A stretch of 64,000 bases of DNA, from NCBI GenBank assembly GCA_017521245.1, contig JAFXDI010000025.1, forward strand, positions 1 through 64,000, written 5' to 3'. The notes below the pieces were generated by a model. It was not told where the DNA came from, did no database searches, and saw only the letters and a list, made by a program, of their open reading frames with translations. A program made the position numbers and the translations under genes. How positions within the stretch are numbered: the first letter of the stretch is position 1; each line of letters opens with the position of its first letter. This document shows positions 1 through 8,855 of this stretch, in pieces. The DNA comes from Bacteroidales bacterium (GTDB lineage Bacteria; Bacteroidota; Bacteroidia; Bacteroidales; G3-4614).

Positions 1-1
1 A

Positions 2-1060
2 GCAAATATTGGATTTACAATTGAGAACCCCAAAGCAGATGATCCTTCATTATCAGAAGAGGACAAAGCATTATACGAGACATACCGTATTCAAACAGCT
101 ACTGCTCTTGTAAATGTGATTGACCGCAATACTGTTGAAGTTGAGAGCGTAGTATTCGTTAACGATGCCGATCCACTTGTAGCAGAGGTTATCACTGAGC
201 AAGAGACAACAGCAAGATCAGTTCCTCTATATACTTACATTGCACCTGAGGAGTCAGTAGGTCCATGGCCTTCAGTATTCTCAATCGAGTGTCAAGACGG
301 AGCAGAGGCAACTGTTAAACAATCAGGAATTGATGAAACAACAGGTAGAGAAATTACTCCTGAGATATCAATTACTCACGCAGGAACAATCCTTGTAACA
401 GCAACATCTCGTGATAAAACAGCTGTCTTAACAGTAACTGCTAAACTCAGAATTAACCAAACAGAACAAGGAGATAAACTTCAATTGTCAACAACTAAAA
501 ACGAGTATCTACCTGGCGAAACAGATAAAGTTAAGGCATTGCTTCTTTCTGCTTACAAAGTTTATGACAATGAATACACTTGGACTTCAAGCAATCCTGA
601 GGTTGTAGAGGTAGATGCTGAAGGTAATATCACTGCTAAAGCAGATGGAACTGCAACAATCACAGCAACAATAACTGATGATTTCGGTTATACAGTTACA
701 GCAATGAAAGATATTTCTGTACGTTCTGTCTCAGCAGATGTCAACTTCAACGACCCTCAATGGGATGGATATTATATAATTGACCTTGGCGAGGGTGGTA
801 CATACTACATGGATACAGAGGAAGGTTCAGAAGACCTATTCACTATAGTATTAAATACAGAGTTGAGCGGTGAAGGAGTTTACACAGCAGGTACAGACTT
901 CAGAGGAACTATTACGTTCCCATCAAATGATGTATTTACTATCAATGGAGGAACAATTACAATCTCTGGAGATGAGTGGACATTTGATCTACAGGTATCA
1001 AGGTCTACTGCATCAGGAAAAGTTGTTGGAACAAAAACATATATATTGCTTGAATGGTAA
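2..1060 (+). CDS. Bacterial Ig-like (BIG2) surface protein, 5' partial
   Basis: The frame is open to the left edge, so the start lies outside the window; the GTG at 116 is internal. The visible 352 residues look extracytoplasmic, rich in Thr, Ser, Val and acidic residues. At about 540-720 there is a BIG2-type Ig fold with the typical run SSNPEVVEVDAEGNITA followed by a GTATITAT strand. The last roughly 100 residues form a separate beta-rich domain with a YYIIDLGEG motif, ending in a hydrophobic strand. The gene ends 38 bases before the SusD-like gene and is probably cotranscribed with it, suggesting an accessory glycan-binding or cell-surface protein of a SusC/SusD-type locus whose SusC would lie upstream. 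No catalytic motif is seen. The exact ligand is unknown. Confidence 0.75.
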   Translation, partial: ANIGFTIENPKADDPSLSEEDKALYETYRIQTATALVNVIDRNTVEVESVVFVNDADPLVAEVITEQETTARSVPLYTYIAPEESVGPWPSVFSIECQDGAEATVKQSGIDETTGREITPEISITHAGTILVTATSRDKTAVLTVTAKLRINQTEQGDKLQLSTTKNEYLPGETDKVKALLLSAYKVYDNEYTWTSSNPEVVEVDAEGNITAKADGTATITATITDDFGYTVTAMKDISVRSVSADVNFNDPQWDGYYIIDLGEGGTYYMDTEEGSEDLFTIVLNTELSGEGVYTAGTDFRGTITFPSNDVFTINGGTITISGDEWTFDLQVSRSTASGKVVGTKTYILLEW

Positions 1061-1098
1061 TAAGTATTCATCTTATTTGAAATAAAGAAATTATAACT

Positions 1099-2931
1099 AT
1101 GAATAAAATAAATAAATATAGCATACTGCTTATAATGCTTTTTATGACCATAGGAGTATATGCAGATTATGGTCAAGTTCGTACTTTAAAGATATATAAT
1201 AGTGATGGAACAACTGAAACTTTGTACATATCAAAAATAGATAGTGTCACTTTTAAAAATTCAGATTCAATGCTAGTAGATGTTCCTCTCATCAAATGGG
1301 AGTTGCAAAGTGCATTGACTGATTCAAAAAGCAGTGTTGTTGCAACAAGTCCTTTCGGTTATCAGACTTCAAATGCCAATTCAGTTGATGTGTTTGCAGG
1401 ATATACAACAGTAAGCCGTAGTGACTTCCAATATGGACCAGCGCTATCCAATACATACCAATGGCCTAATGGATATTATGGTTCAGCATGTAGTATGGGA
1501 CCCACAAGTGCATTGTATAATGCTTATACATACGCTGAGGTATTTGGAGTACCCGAGTACAAAGCAATTGCTCAAATTATTTATGCTCAAACAGCACTAC
1601 ACGCAGTAAACAACGCAGGTTGTGTACCTTACGAAGATGCTCGTAATTTAAAAGTAACACGTCCTCTTAAATATTCTTCTCAAGAGGAGACATACAATTT
1701 GATACTTGACGATTTAGATGAGGCAATTAAAACTCTTAAAGAGCGTAAACCAGATAAAGAATCATTGATTGGAGTAGAGGGAGATGCATACGACAAAGGT
1801 GATGCTAAATATGCTTTCTCTGAGTATCGTTGGGAAAAATGGGTACAACTTGCAAATACCATTAAATTGCGTATAGCAATGTATTTAGCAAAACCAAATC
1901 CAACACTTGCACGACAAGTTGCTTCAGAGGCATTGTTCGATGAGATTGGAGTACTTACTGAGGATTTTGGTCCTGCATACAAAGAGGGTATAACAGTTCA
2001 CCCATATTATCAGATTTCATCTCAAAAAGGAGGATGGGGCGATAGCCACATGAGTGCTTCTTTTGAGAACATTATGAAACGTACCGGAAATCCATTGATT
2101 GCGAAATTCTTTGAAAAAAACTATGGAGCTGTAGCATGTATAGTAACTGGTATAAAAACAAAAGCAGAAGCAGACTACTACGGAATCCGTCAAGGAACAA
2201 AAGTAGGAGTCAGAACTACGGGTGCAGGATACTATAACTTCTCAGGAATCTCAGTATCATTCAAATATGAGCGTCAATTATGGGTAACAAAAGAGGAGGT
2301 CATCTTCTTGAAAGCAGAGGCTGCTCTACGTTGGGGATTAGGAGGAGATCCTAAAGCATTATACGAAGAGGGAATCCGTTCAGCATTTGCTAAATATGGA
2401 TATAGTGCAGATGTAGATTCATATCTTGCGCAAACTAAAGTTGTTCAACAAAAGAAAGCAGGAAATTTCTACGATATTCACTATGTTGACATCTTTAATG
2501 CAAATAACAATATTGACGGACGTTTAGATATTTGTGTAGCATGGGACGATACAGATTCTAAAGAGACTAAATTAGAGAAAATCATCACACAAAAATGGAT
2601 GGCAATCTTCCCCAATGGACATGAGGCATGGGTAGATTATCGCCGAACAGGTTATCCTCGCTTGTTCCCATCAGTACAAAAATGGCAAGGAGTTCCAACA
2701 TTCCCTGTTGAATTGCAACTACGTCGTATTCCACACGATGAGAGTGATGAAAACATCCTTCTATATGACCTTCCAAATATTGAGGCTGCATTGTCAATCT
2801 TTGGACAACCAGGTGAGAACTCAGGAGGTCAACGTCTATACTTTGAGGGAGATCCCGCAGAGTATCCATATGAATTTGAAACAGGAGAGGATAATCCAAG
2901 ACTTGGATGGCCTATACCAAAAAACTTTTAG
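1099..2931 (+). CDS. SusD/RagB-like nutrient-binding protein without lipobox
   Basis: SusD-like proteins cap SusC-type TonB-dependent transporters and bind glycans or peptides outside the outer membrane. The 610-residue product has the SusD_2-like core: a TPR-like region (YNLILDDLDEAIKTL near residue 200), the helix WVQLANTIKLRIAMYL, and the C-terminal signature HEAWVDYRRTGYPRLFP. The N-terminus is odd. It has an ordinary signal peptide (about residues 1-22, ending VYA-DYG) with no lipobox cysteine, then a short motif LKIYNSDGTTETLYISKIDS that recurs in Bacteroidetes secreted proteins. The usual SusD lipidated N-terminus appears to be replaced. It follows the Ig-like gene by 38 bases, so one transcription unit is likely. 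A long palindrome follows its stop. Confidence 0.85.
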   Translation: MNKINKYSILLIMLFMTIGVYADYGQVRTLKIYNSDGTTETLYISKIDSVTFKNSDSMLVDVPLIKWELQSALTDSKSSVVATSPFGYQTSNANSVDVFAGYTTVSRSDFQYGPALSNTYQWPNGYYGSACSMGPTSALYNAYTYAEVFGVPEYKAIAQIIYAQTALHAVNNAGCVPYEDARNLKVTRPLKYSSQEETYNLILDDLDEAIKTLKERKPDKESLIGVEGDAYDKGDAKYAFSEYRWEKWVQLANTIKLRIAMYLAKPNPTLARQVASEALFDEIGVLTEDFGPAYKEGITVHPYYQISSQKGGWGDSHMSASFENIMKRTGNPLIAKFFEKNYGAVACIVTGIKTKAEADYYGIRQGTKVGVRTTGAGYYNFSGISVSFKYERQLWVTKEEVIFLKAEAALRWGLGGDPKALYEEGIRSAFAKYGYSADVDSYLAQTKVVQQKKAGNFYDIHYVDIFNANNNIDGRLDICVAWDDTDSKETKLEKIITQKWMAIFPNGHEAWVDYRRTGYPRLFPSVQKWQGVPTFPVELQLRRIPHDESDENILLYDLPNIEAALSIFGQPGENSGGQRLYFEGDPAEYPYEFETGEDNPRLGWPIPKNF

Positions 2932-2954
2932 AATAAAATATAAAATTGTAACTA

Positions 2955-2984
2955 AAGCAGAGAGGGCAATTGCTCTCTCTGCTT
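2955..2984. terminator. Palindromic hairpin between convergent genes
   Basis: A 15-base arm at 2955-2969 pairs with 2970-2984 with a single G-T wobble and almost no spacer. It lies between the SusD-like gene (+) and the thiol peroxidase gene (-), so it could end transcription from both sides. There is no clear T-run on either strand. Confidence 0.6.
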
Positions 2985-3002
2985 GTATATAGCCATTACT
3001 AT

Positions 3003-3497
3003 TTACCAACTCAAAACTTGAATAACCTCCATATAGTCAGGCTCTGAGTTAATATCCTCAACAAGTTGAGTGTAATAGATTTTTTTATCTTTAACAACTA
3101 CGATAGCACGAGTAAGTAGCCCTGAAAGAATCCCCTTAGAGATTACAACTCCATAGTTATCGCCAAAGTCCCCAGGATAAAAGTCTGATGCAGTAATAAC
3201 ATTCTTAATGCCCTCAGCACCGCAAAAACGCGACAGAGCAAAAGGTAAATCCTTTGAAACACAAACCACCACACAATCCTTCAACTCTGCCGCCATTTTA
3301 TTGAAACGCCTAACCGATGTAGCACAAACACCGGTATCAATGCTTGGGAAGATATTAAAAACAATACATTTGTCATTAAAATCCGATAAATGTAATCTCT
3401 TCATTTCACTTGTTGTAATAGTAAAATCAGGAGCCTTAGCCCCATTTGCAATAAACTTATGTTTTAGTTCTTGCACCTCACCATTCAGATAAATCAT
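3003..3497 (-). CDS. tpx: Thiol peroxidase (Tpx, atypical 2-Cys peroxiredoxin)
   Basis: Reduces hydrogen peroxide and alkyl hydroperoxides in the cytoplasm using thioredoxin. The 164-residue product has the Tpx signature FPSIDTGVCATSVRRFN with peroxidatic Cys58 in the PxxxTxxC motif and resolving Cys92 in RFC. The proline usual between Thr and Val (DTPVC) is glycine here. The open frame extends to 3623, but homology to Tpx begins near the ATG at 3497. An alternative ATG at 3518 would add only seven residues. It is monocistronic, convergent with the SusD-like gene and divergent from yraN. Confidence 0.9.
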   Translation of the reverse strand: MIYLNGEVQELKHKFIANGAKAPDFTITTSEMKRLHLSDFNDKCIVFNIFPSIDTGVCATSVRRFNKMAAELKDCVVVCVSKDLPFALSRFCGAEGIKNVITASDFYPGDFGDNYGVVISKGILSGLLTRAIVVVKDKKIYYTQLVEDINSEPDYMEVIQVLSW

Positions 3498-3551
3498 AAA
3501 TCTTTTTTTATTATACATTTCATTATACCAACATATCGCATCCCAATAATG

Positions 3552-3582
3552 TTTGCTAAAAAGTTTTAAATCCCTATCTTTG
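3552..3582 (+). promoter_or_regulatory. Promoter P1 upstream of yraN
   Basis: TTTG at 3552-3555, 19 bases, then TATCTTTG at 3575-3582: an exact match to the Bacteroidetes -33/-7 consensus. The -7 lies in a near-palindrome (3575-3591) that also presents a TATCCTTTG on the minus strand, facing tpx. Confidence 0.65.
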
Positions 3583-3659
3583 CAAAGGATAAACCATTGC
3601 GAAAATAGGCTGCACCTCGGCATAACTTAAACAAGTTTAGTTCTGCTCTCGGTTTGCAC

Positions 3660-3667
3660 TATCTTTG
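3660..3667 (+). promoter_or_regulatory. Promoter P2 (-7 element) upstream of yraN
   Basis: TATCTTTG 32 bases before the yraN ATG, followed by GC as is typical. The position 19 bases upstream reads TTAG, a weak -33. With P1 it would give tandem promoters. Confidence 0.55.
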
Positions 3668-3698
3668 CAGAAGAGCAAACAACTAACAACTAAAATAT

Positions 3699-4079
3699 AT
3701 GGCAAAGCATAACAGTTTGGGAAAACGTGGCGAGGAGTTGGCAAGAGAGTATCTTGCCTCAAAAGGTTATGCAATTTGCGAAGAGAATTGGCACTCCGGA
3801 AAATATGAATTAGATATAGTTGCACAAGATGGTATGGAATTGGTAATTGTTGAGGTGAAAACACGCTCAAAAACAGACTATGGAAATCCAGAAGATTTTG
3901 TGACACCACAAAAAATAAAACGTACTGTTGATGCTGCCAATCACTATCTTGAACTGCAACCGCATCACCTTGATATTCGCTTTGATATAATCTCGGTAGT
4001 GCTTGGAGATGCAGGTAGTGATAACTACGAATTAGAACATATTATTGACGCATTTATGCCCGATCTTCGTACCCGATGA
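3699..4079 (+). CDS. YraN family protein (UPF0102), endonuclease-like fold
   Basis: The 126-residue protein matches the small YraN/UPF0102 family over its full length: GKRGEELAREYLASKGY at the N-terminus, then the PD-(D/E)xK-like core ELDIVAQDG and VIVEVKTRS. The fold is related to archaeal Holliday-junction resolvases, but the cellular role of the family is not settled. Its stop overlaps the birA start by four bases (ATGA), so the two are translationally coupled. Two -7 elements lie upstream. Confidence 0.88.
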   Translation: MAKHNSLGKRGEELAREYLASKGYAICEENWHSGKYELDIVAQDGMELVIVEVKTRSKTDYGNPEDFVTPQKIKRTVDAANHYLELQPHHLDIRFDIISVVLGDAGSDNYELEHIIDAFMPDLRTR

Positions 4080-4816
4080 AAAAACATATACACTACACCC
4101 AAGCAACCTCAACTAATACCCTTATGCGAGAAATGTTGCAAGAGAATCCCAACTTGCCCGCTTTTTTTGTGGTAAGTGCAGGTTTTCAAACATCTGGGCG
4201 AGGACAACGTCAAAATGTATGGGAGTCGGAACAAGACAAAAACCTTCTCTTTTCACTACTTATAAGACCTCAAACAATACCGGCAACCAAAGCATTTGTA
4301 GTGTCGCAAATTGTCTCTGTTGCCATAGCAAACATACTAAGTAAATATGTTAAAAATATTGCCATTAAGTGGCCTAATGACATCTATTGCGGAGATAAAA
4401 AAATATGTGGCATTCTGATTGAAAACTCTCTAATGGGAAACAATCTAAATACCTCAATAGTAGGTGTTGGAATAAACATAAATCAAACAGAGTTCTCTCC
4501 TTTCTTGCCTAACCCCACATCACTTGCAATATTAACGCAACAAACATATTGCTTGCAAGACATATTAGAGGAGGTAGTGTGTGAGATAGAGCAACAATAC
4601 CAAAACTTTGTCAGAGAGGGAGTAGAGGAGATAAGTGTATTGTATCATAGTTTGTTATATAGATTAAATTTTCTATCAAAATATAAAATAGACTCCGAAG
4701 ACAACATTCAAGAGGCAACAATAATAGGAGTTGAACCTAATGGGTGTTTAATGTTAAAACATTGCGATAACCTTATCCGAAGTTATGCTTTTAAAGAAGT
4801 TGAATATATAATATAG
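4076..4816 (+). CDS. birA: Biotin--[acetyl-CoA-carboxylase] ligase
   Basis: Activates biotin to biotinyl-AMP and attaches it to a lysine of the biotin carboxyl carrier protein. The 246-residue product has the catalytic signature GRGQRQNVW (about residues 40-48) and the biotin/ATP-binding segment IKWPNDIYCGDKKICGILIE. It starts directly in the catalytic domain, so the N-terminal helix-turn-helix of E. coli BirA is absent; this is a monofunctional ligase without repressor activity. It is coupled to yraN by a four-base overlap and followed after 11 bases by an outer-membrane protein gene. Confidence 0.92.
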   Translation: MKKHIHYTQATSTNTLMREMLQENPNLPAFFVVSAGFQTSGRGQRQNVWESEQDKNLLFSLLIRPQTIPATKAFVVSQIVSVAIANILSKYVKNIAIKWPNDIYCGDKKICGILIENSLMGNNLNTSIVGVGININQTEFSPFLPNPTSLAILTQQTYCLQDILEEVVCEIEQQYQNFVREGVEEISVLYHSLLYRLNFLSKYKIDSEDNIQEATIIGVEPNGCLMLKHCDNLIRSYAFKEVEYII

Positions 4817-4827
4817 TTAATAAAACT

Positions 4828-5595
4828 ATGAAAATAGCCAAGCAGATAAAAGCAATTATATTATTACTGTTTGTAGCATTAACATCAGTAGCGCAAGAGC
4901 AAGAGGTGGAATTTACAGCAGACCGTCCGGGAGCATCAACAGGAACGGGGGTGGTAGCAAAAAATGTTATACAGTGGGAACAAGGAGTTCAATATGACGG
5001 AGATGGAGGTAGCGGACAATTTACCTTCAGTAACACTCTGTTTCGTTACGGATTGTTCAATGGGGTGGAATTGCGATTAGGTGGCGATGCTTTAATATAT
5101 AAAGATGGCGATAAGTGGCGTCCAGCATTTTCGGGATTGAGCATAGGGACAAAAATTTTATGTTATGAGGGCAAGGGTGGAATACCGGCAATAGCAATAC
5201 TCGCTGACTTGGCACTCCCTGCAACAGGAAACGAAGGCTTTGTTGTTGAGCGATTGGCACCATCGTTTTACCTGCTATTCGATAATTCTGTAAATGATTG
5301 GTTTAGTATAGGGTATAACGTAGGAGCAGAGTGGGATGGAGCAACCGCAACTCCATCGGCATTTGTGGCTTTATGTTTGGGATTCTCAATCAACTCACGT
5401 TTGGGATGCTTTGCTGAGAGTTACAATAACTTTGCACGATATGGAAACTTCTATGGTGTAGATTTTGGATTAAACTATATGGTATCTGACAGAGTGCAAC
5501 TTGATGTTGCAGCAAATATTGACGCCTCTAATCCTCGTGAGTGCTGGGCTGTAAGTTGTGGATTTGCTTGGCAGATAAATAATCCAAAGAGGTAG
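4828..5595 (+). CDS. Outer-membrane beta-barrel protein, phenol MetA-degradation-like transporter family
   Basis: The 255-residue protein has a signal peptide (about 1-22, cleavage after VAQ-like SVAQ) and then alternating amphipathic strands rich in aromatic and Gly residues, ending in an aromatic-rich strand, as expected for a beta-barrel. The start of the mature part, VEFTADRPGASTGTGVV, and the SIGTKILCYE segment match the PF13557-type family (putative MetA-pathway transporters). Substrate and transport activity are not known; many Bacteroidetes members are simply annotated as transporters. Probably cotranscribed with yraN-birA. Confidence 0.7.
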   Translation: MKIAKQIKAIILLLFVALTSVAQEQEVEFTADRPGASTGTGVVAKNVIQWEQGVQYDGDGGSGQFTFSNTLFRYGLFNGVELRLGGDALIYKDGDKWRPAFSGLSIGTKILCYEGKGGIPAIAILADLALPATGNEGFVVERLAPSFYLLFDNSVNDWFSIGYNVGAEWDGATATPSAFVALCLGFSINSRLGCFAESYNNFARYGNFYGVDFGLNYMVSDRVQLDVAANIDASNPRECWAVSCGFAWQINNPKR

Positions 5596-5612
5596 CAGTC
5601 TGCTATTAGTTG

Positions 5613-6467
5613 TCAGTTGTTGGTAATTGGAGCTTCAAATGCCGAAATCATAGCATCAATCTCTTTTATAATGTTTTTAACGTAGGGACGTTTATTGGTA
5701 AGGAAATCAACATCTAAATAACTCTTTGCACGTTTAAGAGCAGAGTATATATCAGTGTTTATATACTTAATAGATTCTCCTTTTTTACTATTTTTTTCGG
5801 GTAGCCTTACTATAAAGTTACCATCTTTAATGCTCTGTTTTGCAGATATAAAGTAATAGTTTCCAAGGAATAATCGAGCCTCTGCTATTTTAGGATTTAT
5901 ATTAAAAACCTCTTCCATTACACTAATGGCAGAGTTGATGTCGCCTATATCGTTCATTGCTTTTGCCTTAACAATCATAATGTTACAAACATTCTTAGGT
6001 TTGCTCTCAATAATTGCATCAGCAACCTCAATGCACTTTATGTTATTTTTTCTGTTAAAGTAAAAATCTAAAAGGCGGTTATTGATAAAATTCTTTAACC
6101 AAGGTTGTTTTTCTTTAATAAGTAAAAGAGTATTTTCATAAATCTCTGTACTGCGAGTTTTAAGAGAAAGAGTTAATGTTCTTGTTAATACAGAGTCTAA
6201 CGGAATACCTCTGTTCTCTGAAATTGTGATATATGAGATAACTCTATTGTAGTTGTTGCATTTTCCTGCGGCAATAATCGAAGGGGCATATAGCGAGATG
6301 TTATCTTTCTCACTATTCAATACAATGTTGTATATCTCCGAAGCCTCTTTCCACTCTTTTTTAAGGAAATGTTCTTCGGCTTTGAGAACTATTTTATTCT
6401 CTCCTGATACCAAAGTCCCGAGAGAAGAGATAAATAATAATGTTCCTATAATAATAGATTTAATCAT
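5613..6467 (-). CDS. Secreted tetratricopeptide-repeat protein
   Basis: I chose the ATG at 6467 because it places a clear signal peptide (MIKSIIIGTLLFISSLGTLVSG) at the N-terminus; the frame runs back to 6491. The 284-residue product contains degenerate TPR helices (FLKKEWKEASEIYNIVL, then INSAISVMEEVFNINPKIAEARLFLGNYY). A segment at the C-terminal side corresponds to the A-K-S-Y-L helix common in such repeats. It probably acts as a periplasmic or outer-membrane scaffold. It is transcribed towards the beta-barrel gene and is divergent from pyrH. No enzyme motif is seen and the function is not known. Confidence 0.7.
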   Translation of the reverse strand: MIKSIIIGTLLFISSLGTLVSGENKIVLKAEEHFLKKEWKEASEIYNIVLNSEKDNISLYAPSIIAAGKCNNYNRVISYITISENRGIPLDSVLTRTLTLSLKTRSTEIYENTLLLIKEKQPWLKNFINNRLLDFYFNRKNNIKCIEVADAIIESKPKNVCNIMIVKAKAMNDIGDINSAISVMEEVFNINPKIAEARLFLGNYYFISAKQSIKDGNFIVRLPEKNSKKGESIKYINTDIYSALKRAKSYLDVDFLTNKRPYVKNIIKEIDAMISAFEAPITNN

Positions 6468-6573
6468 AAATAAAGACTCTAAAATAGGCATCTAAATTAA
6501 TAAAGAAAATTCTAATAATATCCTTATGTAAAAAATAAATTAGCAAAACGTATGAAAGTTCACACAAAATTTA

Positions 6574-6581
6574 TAATTTTG
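6574..6581 (+). promoter_or_regulatory. -7 element for pyrH operon
   Basis: TAATTTTG 24 bases before the pyrH ATG; TATG sits 19 bases upstream at 6551, one base off the -33 TTTG. Confidence 0.55.
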
Positions 6582-6604
6582 AACAGATAAATAAAATAAC
6601 TACT

Positions 6605-7321
6605 ATGGAAGTAAAGTATAAAAGAGTATTGTTAAAACTCAGCGGTGAGTCGTTAATGGGCGAAAAAGGCTATGGAATAGATGAAAATCATCTTGCAGCA
6701 TACGCAAAACAGATAAAAGAGGTTGCGGATATGGGCATTGAGATTGGAATTGTAATTGGCGGTGGAAACATATTCCGCGGATTGAGCGGAGCATCAAAAG
6801 GATTTGACCGAGTTCGTGGCGACCAAATGGGTATGTTGGCAACCGTAATAAATAGTCTTGCACTACAATCGGCATTAGAGACAGCAGGGCAACCCGCAGC
6901 GGTATTTACAGCAGTAGGAATGTTCCCAATAGGCGAACCTTACGGAAAGAGCAGAGTAATTGATGCCTTAAAATCAGGTAAGATAGCAATTATGGCAGGA
7001 GGAACAGGAAATCCATACTTTACAACCGATACAGCGTCAGCATTGAGAGGAGTGGAGATAGAGGCTGATGTTATGCTAAAAGGAACACGTGTTGATGGAA
7101 TCTATACAGCCGATCCTGAGAAAGATCCCAATGCAGTAAAATTTGATAGCATCACATACGATGAGATATATAATCGCAATCTCAGAGTAATGGACTTAAC
7201 AGCAACAACACTATGTAAAGAGAATAAACTACCCATTATAGTATTTGATATGGATACAGCTGGTAACCTTAAAAAAGTACTTTCGGGCGAGAATATAGGA
7301 ACATTAGTATATCAAGAATAA
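6605..7321 (+). CDS. pyrH: UMP kinase
   Basis: Phosphorylates UMP to UDP in pyrimidine nucleotide synthesis. The 238-residue product has the amino acid kinase fold with LLKLSGESLMGEKGYG at the N-terminus, VIGGGNIFRG, the TGNPYFTTDTASALRG phosphate/UMP-binding segment and the VDGIYTADPEKDPNA loop, all typical of bacterial PyrH. Length is normal. It heads a compact run pyrH-frr-rsgA, with frr starting 22 bases downstream; pyrH-frr adjacency is widespread in bacteria and links nucleotide supply with translation. Confidence 0.97.
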   Translation: MEVKYKRVLLKLSGESLMGEKGYGIDENHLAAYAKQIKEVADMGIEIGIVIGGGNIFRGLSGASKGFDRVRGDQMGMLATVINSLALQSALETAGQPAAVFTAVGMFPIGEPYGKSRVIDALKSGKIAIMAGGTGNPYFTTDTASALRGVEIEADVMLKGTRVDGIYTADPEKDPNAVKFDSITYDEIYNRNLRVMDLTATTLCKENKLPIIVFDMDTAGNLKKVLSGENIGTLVYQE

Positions 7322-7343
7322 AAACAGAAAAAAACGAAATATT

Positions 7344-7907
7344 ATGGCAGACTTAAATGTAATATTAGACGCAGCAGGCGAGAAAATGGAGATGAGTATC
7401 GCATTTTTAGATGAGGCATTGGCAACAATACGTGCAGGAAAAGCATCGGCACGTTTGTTAGATCCAGTAAGAGTTGACTACTATGGCTCTTCAGTACCCG
7501 TTTCGCAAGTAGCAACAATAGTAGTTCCCGATGCAAAAACTATAATGATACAACCATGGGAAAAGAGTATGTTGCGTGAGATTGAGAAAGCAATTCAAAA
7601 CTCAGCTGTTGGTATCACACCTGAGAATAATGGTGAGCATATCCGCTTGGGAATACCTCCAATCACTGAGGATCGTCGTCGCGATCTTGTAAAACGCTCA
7701 AAGGGTGAAGCTGAGAATGCAAAAGTTGCAATACGTAATGCACGCCGTGAGGCAATAGAGGCATTCAAAAAAGCTCAAAAGAATGAGGGAATGCCAGAGG
7801 ATATGGCAAAAGACGGAGAGGAGAGAGTGCAAAAACTTCACGACAAATATATTAAAAAAGTAGATGACCTATTTGCCGAGAAGGAGAAAGAGATTTTGAC
7901 TGTATAA
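7344..7907 (+). CDS. frr: Ribosome recycling factor
   Basis: Releases the post-termination 70S complex together with EF-G. The 187-residue protein has the three-helix-bundle arrangement and the conserved RAGKASARLLDPVRVDYYG segment near residue 30, then PEDMAKDGEERVQKLHDKYI near the end. It lies between pyrH and rsgA; its stop codon is in the same frame as rsgA, only 15 bases upstream of the rsgA TTG start. Confidence 0.97.
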   Translation: MADLNVILDAAGEKMEMSIAFLDEALATIRAGKASARLLDPVRVDYYGSSVPVSQVATIVVPDAKTIMIQPWEKSMLREIEKAIQNSAVGITPENNGEHIRLGIPPITEDRRRDLVKRSKGEAENAKVAIRNARREAIEAFKKAQKNEGMPEDMAKDGEERVQKLHDKYIKKVDDLFAEKEKEILTV

Positions 7908-7922
7908 TCGCAAACAAAAGAG

Positions 7923-8855
7923 TTGAGAGGCTTAGTAACTAAAAATACAGGAAGTGGTTATTGGGTGAGACTCGATAACGGAAAAACCCTTTTATGTAAA
8001 GTAAAAGGGAACTTTCGTTTAAAAGGAATACGCACCACTAATCCCGTAGCGGTTGGCGATTATGTTAAGGTTGAGGAGGTTGGCGGTGGCGTAGCCTATA
8101 TAAAAGAGATAGAGGAACGTAAAAACTATATAATACGCAAAGCTTCAAATCTCTCAAAAGAGTCGCATATATTGGCGAGCAACTTGTCGCAAACCCTTTT
8201 GATAGTAACAATAGTACATCCTCAAACAAATCTTGTCTTTATTGATCGCTTTTTGGCAACAGCCGAGGCTTATAGAGTACCAGCAATACTTGTATTTAAC
8301 AAGATTGATCTCTACAACGAAGAGGAGCAAGAGCTTTTGGATGCAGTTATAAACCTATATGAAACAATAGGGTATAAATGTCTGAAAGTATCGGCAGCAA
8401 CAGGTGAGGGAATAGAGTCTTTACAGGGAGAGTTAGAGGGTAAAACTACATTGCTTTCGGGTAATTCTGGAGTAGGAAAATCGAGCATAATAAATGCGAT
8501 AATACCCAATGCAAATCTTAGAACGGGCAATATCTCTTCATCTCACGGAAAGGGAATGCATACAACAACATTCTCTGAAATGTTCGATTTACCAACCTCA
8601 GGAGCAGTTATAGATACTCCAGGAATAAAAGGGTTTGGAACAATCGACTTTAAAGAGACGGAGGTATCGCACTACTTTCCTGAAATTTTTAGAGAGTCAG
8701 CCAATTGCCGATTTGGAAACTGTACACATCGCAACGAGCCGGGTTGTGCAGTATTAAAAGCATTGGAGGAGCAGAGAATAAGTCAATCGCGATATGCCTC
8801 ATATTTGAGTATATTAGAAGATATAACAGACGGTAAATACCGAACAGGGTTATAA
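7923..8855 (+). CDS. rsgA: Ribosome small-subunit GTPase RsgA
   Basis: A circularly permuted GTPase that checks late 30S maturation. The 310-residue product has an N-terminal OB fold ([17 protein letters not shown]...[11 protein letters not shown]), the G4 motif NKID, the P-loop GNSGVGKSS at residues 180-188, DTPG after it, and a C-terminal zinc site at C262, C267, H269 and C275. The start is TTG. The upstream in-frame stop of frr is 15 bases away, no ATG lies between, and the homologous N-terminus begins right there, so the TTG is well supported. Confidence 0.95.
   Translation: MRGLVTKNTGSGYWVRLDNGKTLLCKVKGNFRLKGIRTTNPVAVGDYVKVEEVGGGVAYIKEIEERKNYIIRKASNLSKESHILASNLSQTLLIVTIVHPQTNLVFIDRFLATAEAYRVPAILVFNKIDLYNEEEQELLDAVINLYETIGYKCLKVSAATGEGIESLQGELEGKTTLLSGNSGVGKSSIINAIIPNANLRTGNISSSHGKGMHTTTFSEMFDLPTSGAVIDTPGIKGFGTIDFKETEVSHYFPEIFRESANCRFGNCTHRNEPGCAVLKALEEQRISQSRYASYLSILEDITDGKYRTGL

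Noticed and set aside
3498-3623. N-terminal extension of tpx to 3623
   Set aside because: Tpx homology starts near 3497, and the extension overlaps the consensus yraN promoter and reads as non-conserved sequence.
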